Part shown: in pieces, positions 24,657 to 31,710 of the stretch
Numbering within the stretch: the first letter of the stretch is position 1
Layout: every line of letters starts with the position of its first letter
IMG/VR virus record: IMGVR_UViG_3300025009_000176
Location: 1-45,465 of that record
Source of the DNA: a virus
Reading direction: 5' to 3' (one strand)
DNA length: 45,465 bases
Notes under the pieces: model-generated
What the model was told of the DNA's origin: nothing
Databases searched by the model: none
What the model saw: only the letters and a program-made list of their open reading frames with translations
Translations under genes and position numbers: made by a program

Positions 24657-25078
24657 GCACCGCGCCCTCGAACGGCGGATCGCCAGCTGGGTGGTATGCG
24701 GAGACGGACGATCGCATCGACGCGCTCGAGCGCTTTCGCGACTCGCAAGAGGACGTCAACACCGCGGTGCTCGCCACGCTCGTGCGCATCGAGACCCGGC
24801 AAGGCCATGCACCCGATCCGGTCAACGGCGATCCGGGCAGCGGGATGCTCCGCATCCTGCACGGACTCGCGAACGCGATCATGACCGGCAACGTGCGATC
24901 GCCGATGCAATCGATCGTCGACGCCGACGAGAGTGAAACCACCGGCGTCATGGATCGACCCGCGATCATCGCCCGCGCGAGGGCGAGTGAACGCCGCGTG
25001 AAGCTCCTCGTCGGGCTAGCGACGGTACTGATCACCACGATAGGCGCCGTGGCAGTGGCGTATTACACGGGGCGGTGA
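24653..25078 (+). CDS. XhlA-like membrane protein with coiled coil
   Basis: 141 residues. A soluble, charged N-terminus with a short coiled coil (TDDRIDALERFRDSQEDVNT), a Gly/Asn/Pro middle and a single C-terminal membrane segment (KLLVGLATVLITTIGAVAVA). This is the layout of XhlA-type lysis proteins. It directly follows the holin-like gene, so a lysis partner is likely; an inner-membrane spanin is the alternative. Confidence 0.55.
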   Translation: MSTAPSNGGSPAGWYAETDDRIDALERFRDSQEDVNTAVLATLVRIETRQGHAPDPVNGDPGSGMLRILHGLANAIMTGNVRSPMQSIVDADESETTGVMDRPAIIARARASERRVKLLVGLATVLITTIGAVAVAYYTGR

Positions 25079-25305
25079 TGCCGCGCCCGCCGCTCGCCGT
25101 GGTCACGTGGGACGACGCGTGGCACACGCTCGACGGCGCAGACGTCGACGGCGCGGACGCACCGTATCGTGTGCGCACCGCGGGATGGATCATTCGGGAC
25201 ACCCCGCGAGCGGTCGTGATCGCCGCCGAGCTGCTCCCGTGTGGCACCCCGCGCGGCGTGACGCGGATCCCCCGCGCTGTGGTGATATCGGTGCGTGTGC
25301 TGTGA
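25078..25305 (+). CDS. Conserved small phage protein
   Basis: 75 residues, start overlapping the stop of the preceding gene (TGATG). TWDDAWHTLDGADVDGADAP and GWIIRDTPRAVVIAAELLPC resemble a small beta protein often seen near the ends of phage operons, of unknown role. Last gene of the late operon. Confidence 0.55.
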   Translation: MPRPPLAVVTWDDAWHTLDGADVDGADAPYRVRTAGWIIRDTPRAVVIAAELLPCGTPRGVTRIPRAVVISVRVL

Positions 25306-25530
25306 TTGCGTAGTGCGCACTTATTTGCGTAGCGATGAATCGCGCGCGATTTCGCGGTGTTACCACGCACGGCGGATTGGTTGCGCGCATTCGGTGCGTA
25401 TGGTCACCGTGCGTCGTTGACGGAAGAGCGCCGCAATCGAGCAGTGCGCGGGGTGGCACACGGGGTGCAAGGGGCGATCGCCAACCGCGGCGCTGTGTCC
25501 GCTCTCGGATAGCCCGCTAGGAGTCAGCAA
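25306..25530 (+). promoter_or_regulatory. Intergenic control region before replication block
   Basis: The largest gap between the late and replication genes. It holds TTGCGTAG twice (25306-25313 and 25325-25332), with the 8-bp palindrome GTGCGCAC between them, then a perfect 14-bp palindrome AATCGCGCGCGATT at 25338-25351. TTGACG near 25418 could be a -35 box, but no good -10 follows. A promoter with operators for the replication genes is inferred. Confidence 0.45.
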
Positions 25531-25764
25531 GTGCCCGACTACGTGATCATCGTCGACGGGGCGCGGCCTCGTCCGCGCCATCTCCGCACCGCGTTAGCGT
25601 GCTTCCGTACGCGTGAGCGGTGCCCGCTGTGCGGCCGTGCGCTGCTCGTCTACGTAACGGAGTGCCGCGACGGTGACGCCGTGTGCTTTGCGTGCGGGGG
25701 TATCGCGGGGCGCTTGCTCTCGGGGTGCGCGGTGGACGCGCACGGGGACGTGGTGGCCGCATGA
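25531..25764 (+). CDS. Small zinc-ribbon protein
   Basis: 77 residues from a GTG, with AGGAG about 8 bases upstream. [20 protein letters not shown] and then [11 protein letters not shown] give a C-x2-C ... C-x2-C zinc ribbon. Gene-regulatory or nucleic-acid-binding role is likely. First gene of the replication block. Confidence 0.55.
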   Translation: MPDYVIIVDGARPRPRHLRTALACFRTRERCPLCGRALLVYVTECRDGDAVCFACGGIAGRLLSGCAVDAHGDVVAA

Positions 25765-26603
25765 ACATCGCGATAAGACCCTACGCGAACCTGCACCGCG
25801 CGGATCTGAGCGGCGCGAACCTGCGCGACGCGGATCTGAGCGACGCGGATCTGAGCGACGCGAACCTGCGCGGCGCGGATCTGCGCGGCGCGGATCTGCG
25901 CGACGCGGATCTGCGCGGCGCGGATCTGCGCGGCGCGGATCTGCGCGACGCGAACCTGAGCGGCGCGGATCTGCGCGGCGCGGATCTGCGCGACGCGGAT
26001 CTGCGCGGCGCGAACCTGATCGACGCGGATCTGCGCGTCGCGGATCTGCGCGGCGCGGATCTGCGCGTCGCGGATCTGCGCGGCGCGGATCTGAGCGACG
26101 CGGATCTGCGCGGCGCGAACCTGATCGACGCGGATCTGCGCGGCGCGGATCTGCGCGGCGCGAACCTGATCGACGCGAACCTGCGCGGCGCGAACCTGCA
26201 CGGCGCGAATCTGATCGACGCGAACCTGATCGACGCGAACCTGAGCGGCGCGAGAGGACTGTCCACGTCAGCAGAGTGGTTAGCAACGTTCGACGCCGAC
26301 GCCGATGGAGTGCGCGTGTACAAGCGCATAGGCGCTACGCGCACGCAGTACGCGCTGCCCGCGCGGTGGGTCATCGAGCCAGGCGCAGTGCTCACCGAGG
26401 TGGTCAATCCCTGCCGTACGACGGAGTGCGGATGCGGCGTAAATTTCGCCACGCGCGAATGGTGCGACGCGCATTACACGGACTCGGCGCTGTGGCTGTG
26501 CCGAATCGCGTGGATCGATCTCGCCGACGTCGTCGTGCCGTACGGCACCGACGGCAAAGCGCGATGCGCGCGGCTGACGCTGCTCCGCGTGGTGCCGGCA
26601 TGA
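25761..26603 (+). CDS. Pentapeptide-repeat protein with C-terminal domain
   Basis: 280 residues, start overlapping the preceding stop. Residues 9-165 are about 30 A-(D/N)-L-x-x pentapeptides ([20 protein letters not shown]...), forming a right-handed quadrilateral beta helix. The C-terminal 115 residues ([40 protein letters not shown]) match the DUF5758-type domain that accompanies phage pentapeptide proteins. Pentapeptide helices can mimic DNA, as in Qnr and MfpA, so shielding gyrase is one idea; not shown here. Confidence 0.85.
   Translation: MNIAIRPYANLHRADLSGANLRDADLSDADLSDANLRGADLRGADLRDADLRGADLRGADLRDANLSGADLRGADLRDADLRGANLIDADLRVADLRGADLRVADLRGADLSDADLRGANLIDADLRGADLRGANLIDANLRGANLHGANLIDANLIDANLSGARGLSTSAEWLATFDADADGVRVYKRIGATRTQYALPARWVIEPGAVLTEVVNPCRTTECGCGVNFATREWCDAHYTDSALWLCRIAWIDLADVVVPYGTDGKARCARLTLLRVVPA
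25797..26252 (+). repeat. 15-bp tandem repeat array in pentapeptide gene
   Basis: About 30 consecutive units of a 15-base repeat close to GCGGATCTGCGCGGC encode the pentapeptides. Variation is mostly in the two x positions (CGC GGC, AGC GAC, ATC GAC, CGC GTC). Near-perfect codon-level identity suggests slippage or recombination changes copy number. Confidence 0.9.
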
Positions 26604-26788
26604 GCGCGCGCTGTCCCGAGTGCCGCGGCGAACGCGGGCGGCATAAGCTCTCGTGCGGCGCTCGGATGCATCTAGCGATGCTCGATCGCGGCGCGGTAAG
26701 CTCGCACTTTGGGCCGCTGGATCTGCTCGATGAGTACCGCACGCTCGTGCGATCGCTTGCGCTCCGTGCCGCGAGGGCCCACGCGTGA
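26600..26788 (+). CDS. Small Cys-motif protein
   Basis: 62 residues. [16 protein letters not shown] is a zinc-knuckle-like start, followed by a helical region ([20 protein letters not shown]). Overlaps both neighbours by 4 bases. Not recognised. Confidence 0.5.
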   Translation: MSARCPECRGERGRHKLSCGARMHLAMLDRGAVSSHFGPLDLLDEYRTLVRSLALRAARAHA

Positions 26789-28008
26789 GGCGGCCCTACT
26801 ACAGCGCCTCAGCGATCAAGCAAGGCGCGCGCTGCGCGCGAGCGTGGGCGCTTACGTACATCGACGGCCTCCGCGACGCGGACGTCGAATGGCACGAGAT
26901 TGAAGCGGGCCCCGTGGTGCCGCCGCGGGTGCGATCGCTCTCACTAGGCAAGGCGGTGCACGCCGTAGGCGAGACACACTACCAGCAAGACGACGCCGAT
27001 CAAGTGCAGTGGTGCACACTGCCCGCGCAGATCTACATGAGCGGTCTCGGGCATCTGCCACGCCCGAGTGAGTGCACCGTGATCGAGGTCGAGCGCGCCC
27101 TAGGCGACGCGCCCACCGGGCTAACCGCGCCCCGACCGCCATCGACGATCGAGATCGCCGGCGTGCGCTGGGCTGGCTTCCGCGATCTCGCCGTCGAGGT
27201 GCGCGGACGGTGGCTACAGATCGACTACAAGACCACGCGGTCGATCGCGCGGTGGGCCCTCACTCCGGAGGCGCTCGCGGGCGATCTACAGTGCGCGCTG
27301 TACTCGTACGATCTCGCCGTGCGCCTTGGCGTCGATACGATCGATTCGCGGTGGCTCTACCTCGAGACCGGTGCGGTGCGCCGATCCGCGCCCGTCGACG
27401 TCGTCGTGTCGAGGCAGCAAGCGATCGACGTGATCGGCCCGGCGGCGGACGTCGCGCTGCGCCTCGACGCGATCGACGCGAGCGACTCCGCCGAGTGCAA
27501 CACCGATGCGTGCTGGGACTACGGCGGGTGCAGATTTCATCACACCCGCGGAGGGCCGTGCGATGCGCGCACGTCGATCCGCGGATTTTTCACACAGCAA
27601 ACACGAAGGAACAACGACATGGATCCAGCAACGCTAGCGAAGTTTCAAACGCTCGGCGCGCCCGCCGCGGTGATCACCGCGCCCCCCGCGGATCAGGACG
27701 CCGCCGACGCGGCCGCGTTCGCCGCGCTCACCACGCCCGCCACGCCCGCCGCGCCCGCCACGCCCGCCGCGCCCGCCGCACCCGCCGCGCCCGCCGCGCC
27801 CAAGCCGCGCACGCGCAAACCGAAGGACACCACCACGGCGCCACCCGCGCCGGAGGGCGGCCTCGCTGCACAGCTCGCGATCGCCGTGGCCGCGCTCGCC
27901 ACCGCCGAGACCGCGGCGAGCGCGGCCGCGCAAGCGCTCGACGCCGCGAACGCCGCCTACGGCGACGCCGTCGAGGCGGTGCGCGCGATCGTGGGCGGTG
28001 CATCGTGA
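26785..28008 (+). CDS. PD-(D/E)XK nuclease with Fe-S cysteines, fused tail
   Basis: 407 residues from a GTG overlapping the previous stop. YYSASAIKQGARCARAWALT opens the RecB/Cas4/AddB-like nuclease fold; GFRDLAVEV gives Asp134, and IDYKTT gives Asp147 and Lys149, the active site. Cys17 near the start and Cys238, Cys243, Cys249 and Cys259 resemble the 4Fe-4S set of Cas4/AddB. After about residue 278 the character changes to an Ala/Pro-rich linker and coiled coil; the DNA at the join looks like a leader, with an internal start at 27619. Likely end-processing in replication or recombination. Confidence 0.75.
   Translation: MRRPYYSASAIKQGARCARAWALTYIDGLRDADVEWHEIEAGPVVPPRVRSLSLGKAVHAVGETHYQQDDADQVQWCTLPAQIYMSGLGHLPRPSECTVIEVERALGDAPTGLTAPRPPSTIEIAGVRWAGFRDLAVEVRGRWLQIDYKTTRSIARWALTPEALAGDLQCALYSYDLAVRLGVDTIDSRWLYLETGAVRRSAPVDVVVSRQQAIDVIGPAADVALRLDAIDASDSAECNTDACWDYGGCRFHHTRGGPCDARTSIRGFFTQQTRRNNDMDPATLAKFQTLGAPAAVITAPPADQDAADAAAFAALTTPATPAAPATPAAPAAPAAPAAPKPRTRKPKDTTTAPPAPEGGLAAQLAIAVAALATAETAASAAAQALDAANAAYGDAVEAVRAIVGGAS
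27619..28008 (+). CDS. Nested C-terminal protein (internal start)
   Basis: 129 residues in frame with the nuclease. AAGGA at 27606-27610 is 8 bases before this ATG, and the preceding stretch is unusually A-rich, as intergenic leaders in this genome are. The product would be an Ala/Pro linker protein with KPRTRKPKDTTT and a helical Ala/Glu end. Either the two genes fused by loss of a stop codon, or both forms are made. Confidence 0.45.
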   Translation: MDPATLAKFQTLGAPAAVITAPPADQDAADAAAFAALTTPATPAAPATPAAPAAPAAPAAPKPRTRKPKDTTTAPPAPEGGLAAQLAIAVAALATAETAASAAAQALDAANAAYGDAVEAVRAIVGGAS

Positions 28009-28268
28009 GCACCGACGTAGCCACTGCGACCGCGCGCGAGATCGCATCGGCGATGATCGCCGCGCTGATCGCAGTGGGCACTCCTGAGTCGACCGCCTAC
28101 GCGCGCTCGGTGCAGCGCCGTCGCGACGACGTCGTACGCGTCCTGATCGGCGTGATCCTCGACGGCGACGATGAGACCTCGTTCGCGCTGCCTGTCTCCG
28201 ACGCCGCGGTGGACGCCGCGATCCGCACGGAGCGCGAGCGCGGCGAGGATTGGACGGTGCTCGCGTGA
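28005..28268 (+). CDS. Small hypothetical protein
   Basis: 87 residues from a GTG overlapping the previous stop. Helical throughout (TATAREIASAMIAALIAVGT, SDAAVDAAIRTERERGEDWT). No recognised motif. Confidence 0.45.
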   Translation: MSTDVATATAREIASAMIAALIAVGTPESTAYARSVQRRRDDVVRVLIGVILDGDDETSFALPVSDAAVDAAIRTERERGEDWTVLA

Positions 28269-28660
28269 GCCCTGAAGTAGCCGAGACGGTCCGCGCGTTC
28301 TCGCCGTGGAAGCCGAAGCTCTCCGTGGACTTCATCGTCGTGTCGGTGGACCCTGACGACTTCGCCCACGCCGCGGCGTACGTAGGCTTCACCGCGCGGC
28401 CGGTCGAGCGTATCGCGGACGCCGCGCACCGGCACGTGAGCGCAAAATACACCGAGGTGCGCTACGCCACCGCCGCCGCGCGGCGATCCGACCGCGCGCG
28501 GGTCCTAGTCGACACGCGGCAGTGCCTATCGTGGGCGCAATTCGGTGAGCTCGTGCAAGCCGTGCGCACCGAGGCGATGACGCACGTCGGCCCTATCCAC
28601 GTGCGTGTCACCGCACCGGGTAAAACGTCCTTCGGGGCCGTTGCGGGGGTGCTCGCGTGA
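28265..28660 (+). CDS. Hypothetical protein before helicase
   Basis: 131 residues from GTG (GTGA overlap). Alpha/beta: KLSVDFIVVSVDPDDFAHAA, then VRYATAAARRSDRARVLVDT and GPIHVRVTAPGKTSFGAVAG. No catalytic signature identified. Coupled to the SF2 helicase gene on its right. Confidence 0.45.
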   Translation: MSPEVAETVRAFSPWKPKLSVDFIVVSVDPDDFAHAAAYVGFTARPVERIADAAHRHVSAKYTEVRYATAAARRSDRARVLVDTRQCLSWAQFGELVQAVRTEAMTHVGPIHVRVTAPGKTSFGAVAGVLA

Positions 28661-30327
28661 GCCTCGCCGTAGCCCACACGATCGAGTTCGATCGGATCGC
28701 CTCGCTCCCGCGTCGTCGCGTCGACGCGACGATCGCCGCGCAGTGGGCTACGGCACTCGACCCGATATTCGCCCTGCGCGCCGATGCGCACCTCCGACCG
28801 TGGCAGGCGTTCGCGCTCGTCGAGGCGGTCGAGGTCGGCGGCGCGTGGCTCGCGCTGCCCGTCGGGATCGGCAAGACGCTGATCTCGTGGCTGCTTCCGA
28901 CGGCGATGCAATCGGAGCGCGCGTTGCTACTCGTGCCGGGATCGCTAGTGGATAAGACCCGCGCGGACTTCGCGGAGTTCGTCGGCGTGTGGCGCGCGCC
29001 GGCGAATCCGCTGCGCATCGAGACGCGGGAGATGCTCGCGACCGTGCGAGGCGCGGAGATCCTCGACGCGTACCGGCCGGATCTGATCATCATCGACGAG
29101 GCCGACAAGCTCAGCAACGCGCGCTCGAGCGTCGCCCGGCGCGTGGATCGCTACGTCCGCGAGGCCGCGCCGCGCGTGGTCGCGATGACGGGCACGCCCT
29201 CGCGCAAGTCAATCCTGGACTACTGGCACCTGCTCGCGTGGTGCCTCGGAGACAGCGCGCCGATCCCGCTGTCGCGCGACGAGGCGACGGTGTGGTCGCT
29301 CGCGATCGACGAGCAGCGCGGCGAGCAAGCAGACCCCGGCCCGCTCGGCGCGACGCTCGCCGCCGCGGGTGCGTGGTACCGCCGACGCCTCGCGGAAACG
29401 CCCGGCGTGGTGGTCGTCGATGAGGACAGCTGCGACGCGCCTCTCACCGTGCGGGTGCGACTCGCGCGCGAGGACGCCACGCTAGATGCAGCGTTCGAGC
29501 GCTTCGCCGTCGAGCAAGAGAACCCCGGCGGCATCCCGGTGAGCGATCCGCTCTCGCGGTGGCTGCTCGACGGCCAGCTTGGGCTAGGACTGTATTCCGT
29601 GTGGTCGCCGCCGCCGCCGGAGGAGTGGCGCACCGCACGCCGGGCGGTGGCGCGCTTCGTCCGCGAGCGCATCGACGCCACGACACACACGCGGCGCCCG
29701 CTCGACACCGAGGCGCAGGTACTGCGGCGGTACGACACGCACCCCGTGGTGACCGCGTGGCTCGCGCAGAAGCCGCTGTTCGCCGGCGCGACGGAGACGG
29801 TGTGGATCTCTCGCAGCGCGATCGAGTCGGCGCGCGACTGGCTCCGCGAGCTCGACGGCGTGCCGGGGATCGTGTGGTGCGGAAGTGTCCCGTTCGGGAT
29901 GGCGCTAGCCGAGGCCGCCGGGCTAGCGTACTACGGCGCCAAGGGCACCACCGCCGGCGGTGCGTCGCTTCGGTTCGCGCCGGTGGGCGTGTCGCTGTGC
30001 GCGTCGTGGAAAGCGAATATGACCGGCTTCAATCTGCAAGCGTGGCCGCGGCAATTGGTCACCATGCCCCCGCAGAGCGCGAAGTGGCTCGAGCAGATCT
30101 TCGGTCGGTCACACCGAAGCGGACAGCGCGAGCATGTGATCGTCGACGTGCTGGCCACGAGCGGGGGGACGCTCGATCTCGTCGAGACCGCGATCGGCGA
30201 AGCCGCGCGCGTGAAGCGCAATGAGGGCCTCACGCAGAAGATCCTACGCGCGGACGTGGTGCGCGCCGAGCCGCGCGTCACCGCGCGCAACGAGTTTCGA
30301 TGGGCGCGAAGGGAGCGAGACGAATGA
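28657..30327 (+). CDS. SF2 (SNF2-like) helicase
   Basis: 556 residues from GTG. Motif I LPVGIGKTL with Lys73; motif II IIIDEADKLS with Asp147-Glu148-Ala-Asp150; motif III MTGTPSRKS at about 179; motif VI QIFGRSHRSGQ at about 480. The H-R-S-G-Q ending is the SNF2-type signature, so the protein likely translocates on dsDNA or remodels DNA-protein complexes in phage replication or recombination, as the helicases of many dsDNA phages do. Start overlaps the previous gene; the next gene overlaps it. Confidence 0.88.
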   Translation: MSLAVAHTIEFDRIASLPRRRVDATIAAQWATALDPIFALRADAHLRPWQAFALVEAVEVGGAWLALPVGIGKTLISWLLPTAMQSERALLLVPGSLVDKTRADFAEFVGVWRAPANPLRIETREMLATVRGAEILDAYRPDLIIIDEADKLSNARSSVARRVDRYVREAAPRVVAMTGTPSRKSILDYWHLLAWCLGDSAPIPLSRDEATVWSLAIDEQRGEQADPGPLGATLAAAGAWYRRRLAETPGVVVVDEDSCDAPLTVRVRLAREDATLDAAFERFAVEQENPGGIPVSDPLSRWLLDGQLGLGLYSVWSPPPPEEWRTARRAVARFVRERIDATTHTRRPLDTEAQVLRRYDTHPVVTAWLAQKPLFAGATETVWISRSAIESARDWLRELDGVPGIVWCGSVPFGMALAEAAGLAYYGAKGTTAGGASLRFAPVGVSLCASWKANMTGFNLQAWPRQLVTMPPQSAKWLEQIFGRSHRSGQREHVIVDVLATSGGTLDLVETAIGEAARVKRNEGLTQKILRADVVRAEPRVTARNEFRWARRERDE

Positions 30328-30815
30328 CGCGCACCGCCGTCGTCGTCGCCGTCGCCACCCTCGCGTGCGCCGCGTGCACCGCCGCCGCGCCCGCCGCGCC
30401 GCCGCGCACGATCGCACCGCGGGCGGCGTTCGTGTGCATCGACGACGCGTTCCCTCCGGCGGGCGCAAGCGCCACGCGCACCGCCGCAGCGCTGTGGTCA
30501 CGAGCGCTGCGCTACCGCGTGGCGCTCGTGCCGGTGCACATCGACGGCGCGGTGATGCCGCCGCCGGCGGCGTGCGACCTCGTCGTGTATCGCACCGCGA
30601 TCGACGCGGGCGACACGACCGCCGGCTTCGTCGACGCGATCGGCGGGCGCTACGCGTGGATCGTCGACGGAGTCGTGCCGCGCGAGCGCGTGCGATGCGT
30701 GGTCGTCCACGAGATCGGGCACCTGCTCGGCCTCCGACACGACGCCCGCGGCGTGATGCGCGCAACGCTCGCGTGTGTGCCGATCACCGAGCACGAGGCC
30801 GACGCGGTGCTGTAG
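30324..30815 (+). CDS. Metzincin-like zinc protease, predicted lipoprotein
   Basis: 163 residues, ATG overlapping the helicase stop. TRTAVVVAVATLACAACTAA is a signal peptide with lipidation-type Cys at 15 or 18. Then an alpha/beta region, and VVHEIGHLLGLRHDARGVM: the zinc motif HExxHxxGxxH (His129-His139) plus a Met (Met145) in the Met-turn position, the hallmark of metzincins. It is small for the clan, near the size of a matrixin core. Active-site Glu130 is present, so it should be active. A secreted protease in the middle of a replication operon is unexpected; exclusion, host surface cleavage or a host-derived moron are candidates. Confidence 0.75.
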   Translation: MTRTAVVVAVATLACAACTAAAPAAPPRTIAPRAAFVCIDDAFPPAGASATRTAAALWSRALRYRVALVPVHIDGAVMPPPAACDLVVYRTAIDAGDTTAGFVDAIGGRYAWIVDGVVPRERVRCVVVHEIGHLLGLRHDARGVMRATLACVPITEHEADAVL

Positions 30816-30834
30816 CCCGCACTGCTGCCGATCC

Positions 30835-30889
30835 GCCACGTAGCCCTAGCGGTTCGTGGCTTGCGGTCGTGAGGGCGCATCCCGCGCCC
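30835..30889 (+). promoter_or_regulatory. Tandem leader hairpins before ssDNA-binding gene
   Basis: GCCACG (30835-30840) pairs with CGTGGC (30855-30860), extended by AGCC with GGTT; then GGGCGC (30873-30878) pairs with GCGCCC (30884-30889) across a 5-base loop. The second hairpin ends just before the GAAAGGA ribosome-binding site at 30891-30897. The first could end upstream transcription; the second is placed for translational control. Confidence 0.5.
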
Positions 30890-30904
30890 CGAAAGGATTC
30901 GATC

Positions 30905-31495
30905 ATGTTCGCAAACAAGTTCGGTGTTCCTGCTTCTGCTCCGGCGACCGCGCCCGCCGCGCCACCGCAGCGCTCCCGCTACGGCGGTATCCAGTGCGGC
31001 GAGGCGCGCGATCCGATGCTCGACCTCGGCACCTACCGCGTGCGGATCGTGAGCTGCACCGAGGGCAGCAACCCCAAGACCGGCCGTGCGTCGGTCAAGC
31101 TTGGCGTGTGCGTGGTCGCCGCGTCGCCCGACGCCGGTACGCCCGTCGACGCGGTGTGCACCGTCGTGCACCTCGCCACGCCGATCGGTCTCGGCGAGCT
31201 CAAGACCATGCTCGTGCACGCGGCCGGCTGCGGTCCGACGCTCGCGCAGCGCGCCGCCGGTGACATCCGCGCGATCGCGAAGGAGGGTGAGGCGCGATAC
31301 GACGCCGTCGACGCGAGCACCTACCCGGGGTCGATCATCGAGGCCACCGCAGGCACCGCGAACGGCGCGCCGTCGATGATCGGTCGCCTCGTCGACGTCG
31401 TCGTGACGCGCGGCCGGGACACCAAGTCCGAGGGCGACTGGTACCGCAACTTTCGCTGGGGCGCCGTGCCGGAGGCGGAGCAGATCCCGGCGTAG
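30905..31495 (+). CDS. ssDNA-binding protein candidate (DUF669-like)
   Basis: 196 residues with a strong GAAAGGA ribosome-binding site. Ala/Pro-rich start (ANKFGVPASAPATAPAAPPQ), then a beta core (GTYRVRIVSCTEGSNPKTGR, ASVKLGVCVVAASP) followed by ASTYPGSIIEATAG and DTKSEGDWYRNFRW near the end. This looks like the OB-type ssDNA-binding/DUF669 proteins placed next to phage polymerases. It would coat single-stranded DNA during replication. The strong ribosome site suggests high expression. Confidence 0.6.
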   Translation: MFANKFGVPASAPATAPAAPPQRSRYGGIQCGEARDPMLDLGTYRVRIVSCTEGSNPKTGRASVKLGVCVVAASPDAGTPVDAVCTVVHLATPIGLGELKTMLVHAAGCGPTLAQRAAGDIRAIAKEGEARYDAVDASTYPGSIIEATAGTANGAPSMIGRLVDVVVTRGRDTKSEGDWYRNFRWGAVPEAEQIPA

Positions 31496-31501
31496 ATGCT
31501 A

Positions 31502-31548
31502 GCCCCGCGCACGCTCGCGCCATGCCGGGACGGCAACCCGGGCGGGGC
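31502..31548 (+). promoter_or_regulatory. Long GC stem in leader of small gene
   Basis: GCCCCGC at 31502-31508 is complementary to GCGGGGC at 31542-31548, with inner TGCC/GGCA pairing. The right arm contains the GGGG that would be the ribosome site of the gene at 31552, so the stem may hide it. Confidence 0.4.
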
Positions 31549-31551
31549 CCT

Positions 31552-31710
31552 ATGACGATCACCATCGACTCGCGCGGCGTGTACACGCTGCGGCTCACTG
31601 CGGCGGAAGCCGCCGCGCTACAGCACGCGATCACGATCGCGCGGCCTAGCGGCACGGCGGCCACGCCCGACGGGCGCGCGGTGGTGGTCGTCGTGGAGGT
31701 CGCGCGATGA
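31552..31710 (+). CDS. Small beta protein before polymerase
   Basis: 52 residues. TITIDSRGVYTLRLTAAEAA suggests a beta hairpin, followed by a helix and a beta strand (AVVVVVEVAR). Overlaps the polymerase start by ATGA. Not recognised. Confidence 0.5.
   Translation: MTITIDSRGVYTLRLTAAEAAALQHAITIARPSGTAATPDGRAVVVVVEVAR

Noticed and set aside
25594-26452. Long minus-strand open frames across the pentapeptide gene
   Set aside because: They are low-complexity Arg/Asp/Ser/Ala repeats produced by the 15-bp plus-strand repeat; no start or ribosome site supports them.
28605-29117. Minus-strand frames opposite the helicase start
   Set aside because: Ser/Arg/Ala-rich shadows; the GTG start and helicase motifs on the plus strand are secure.
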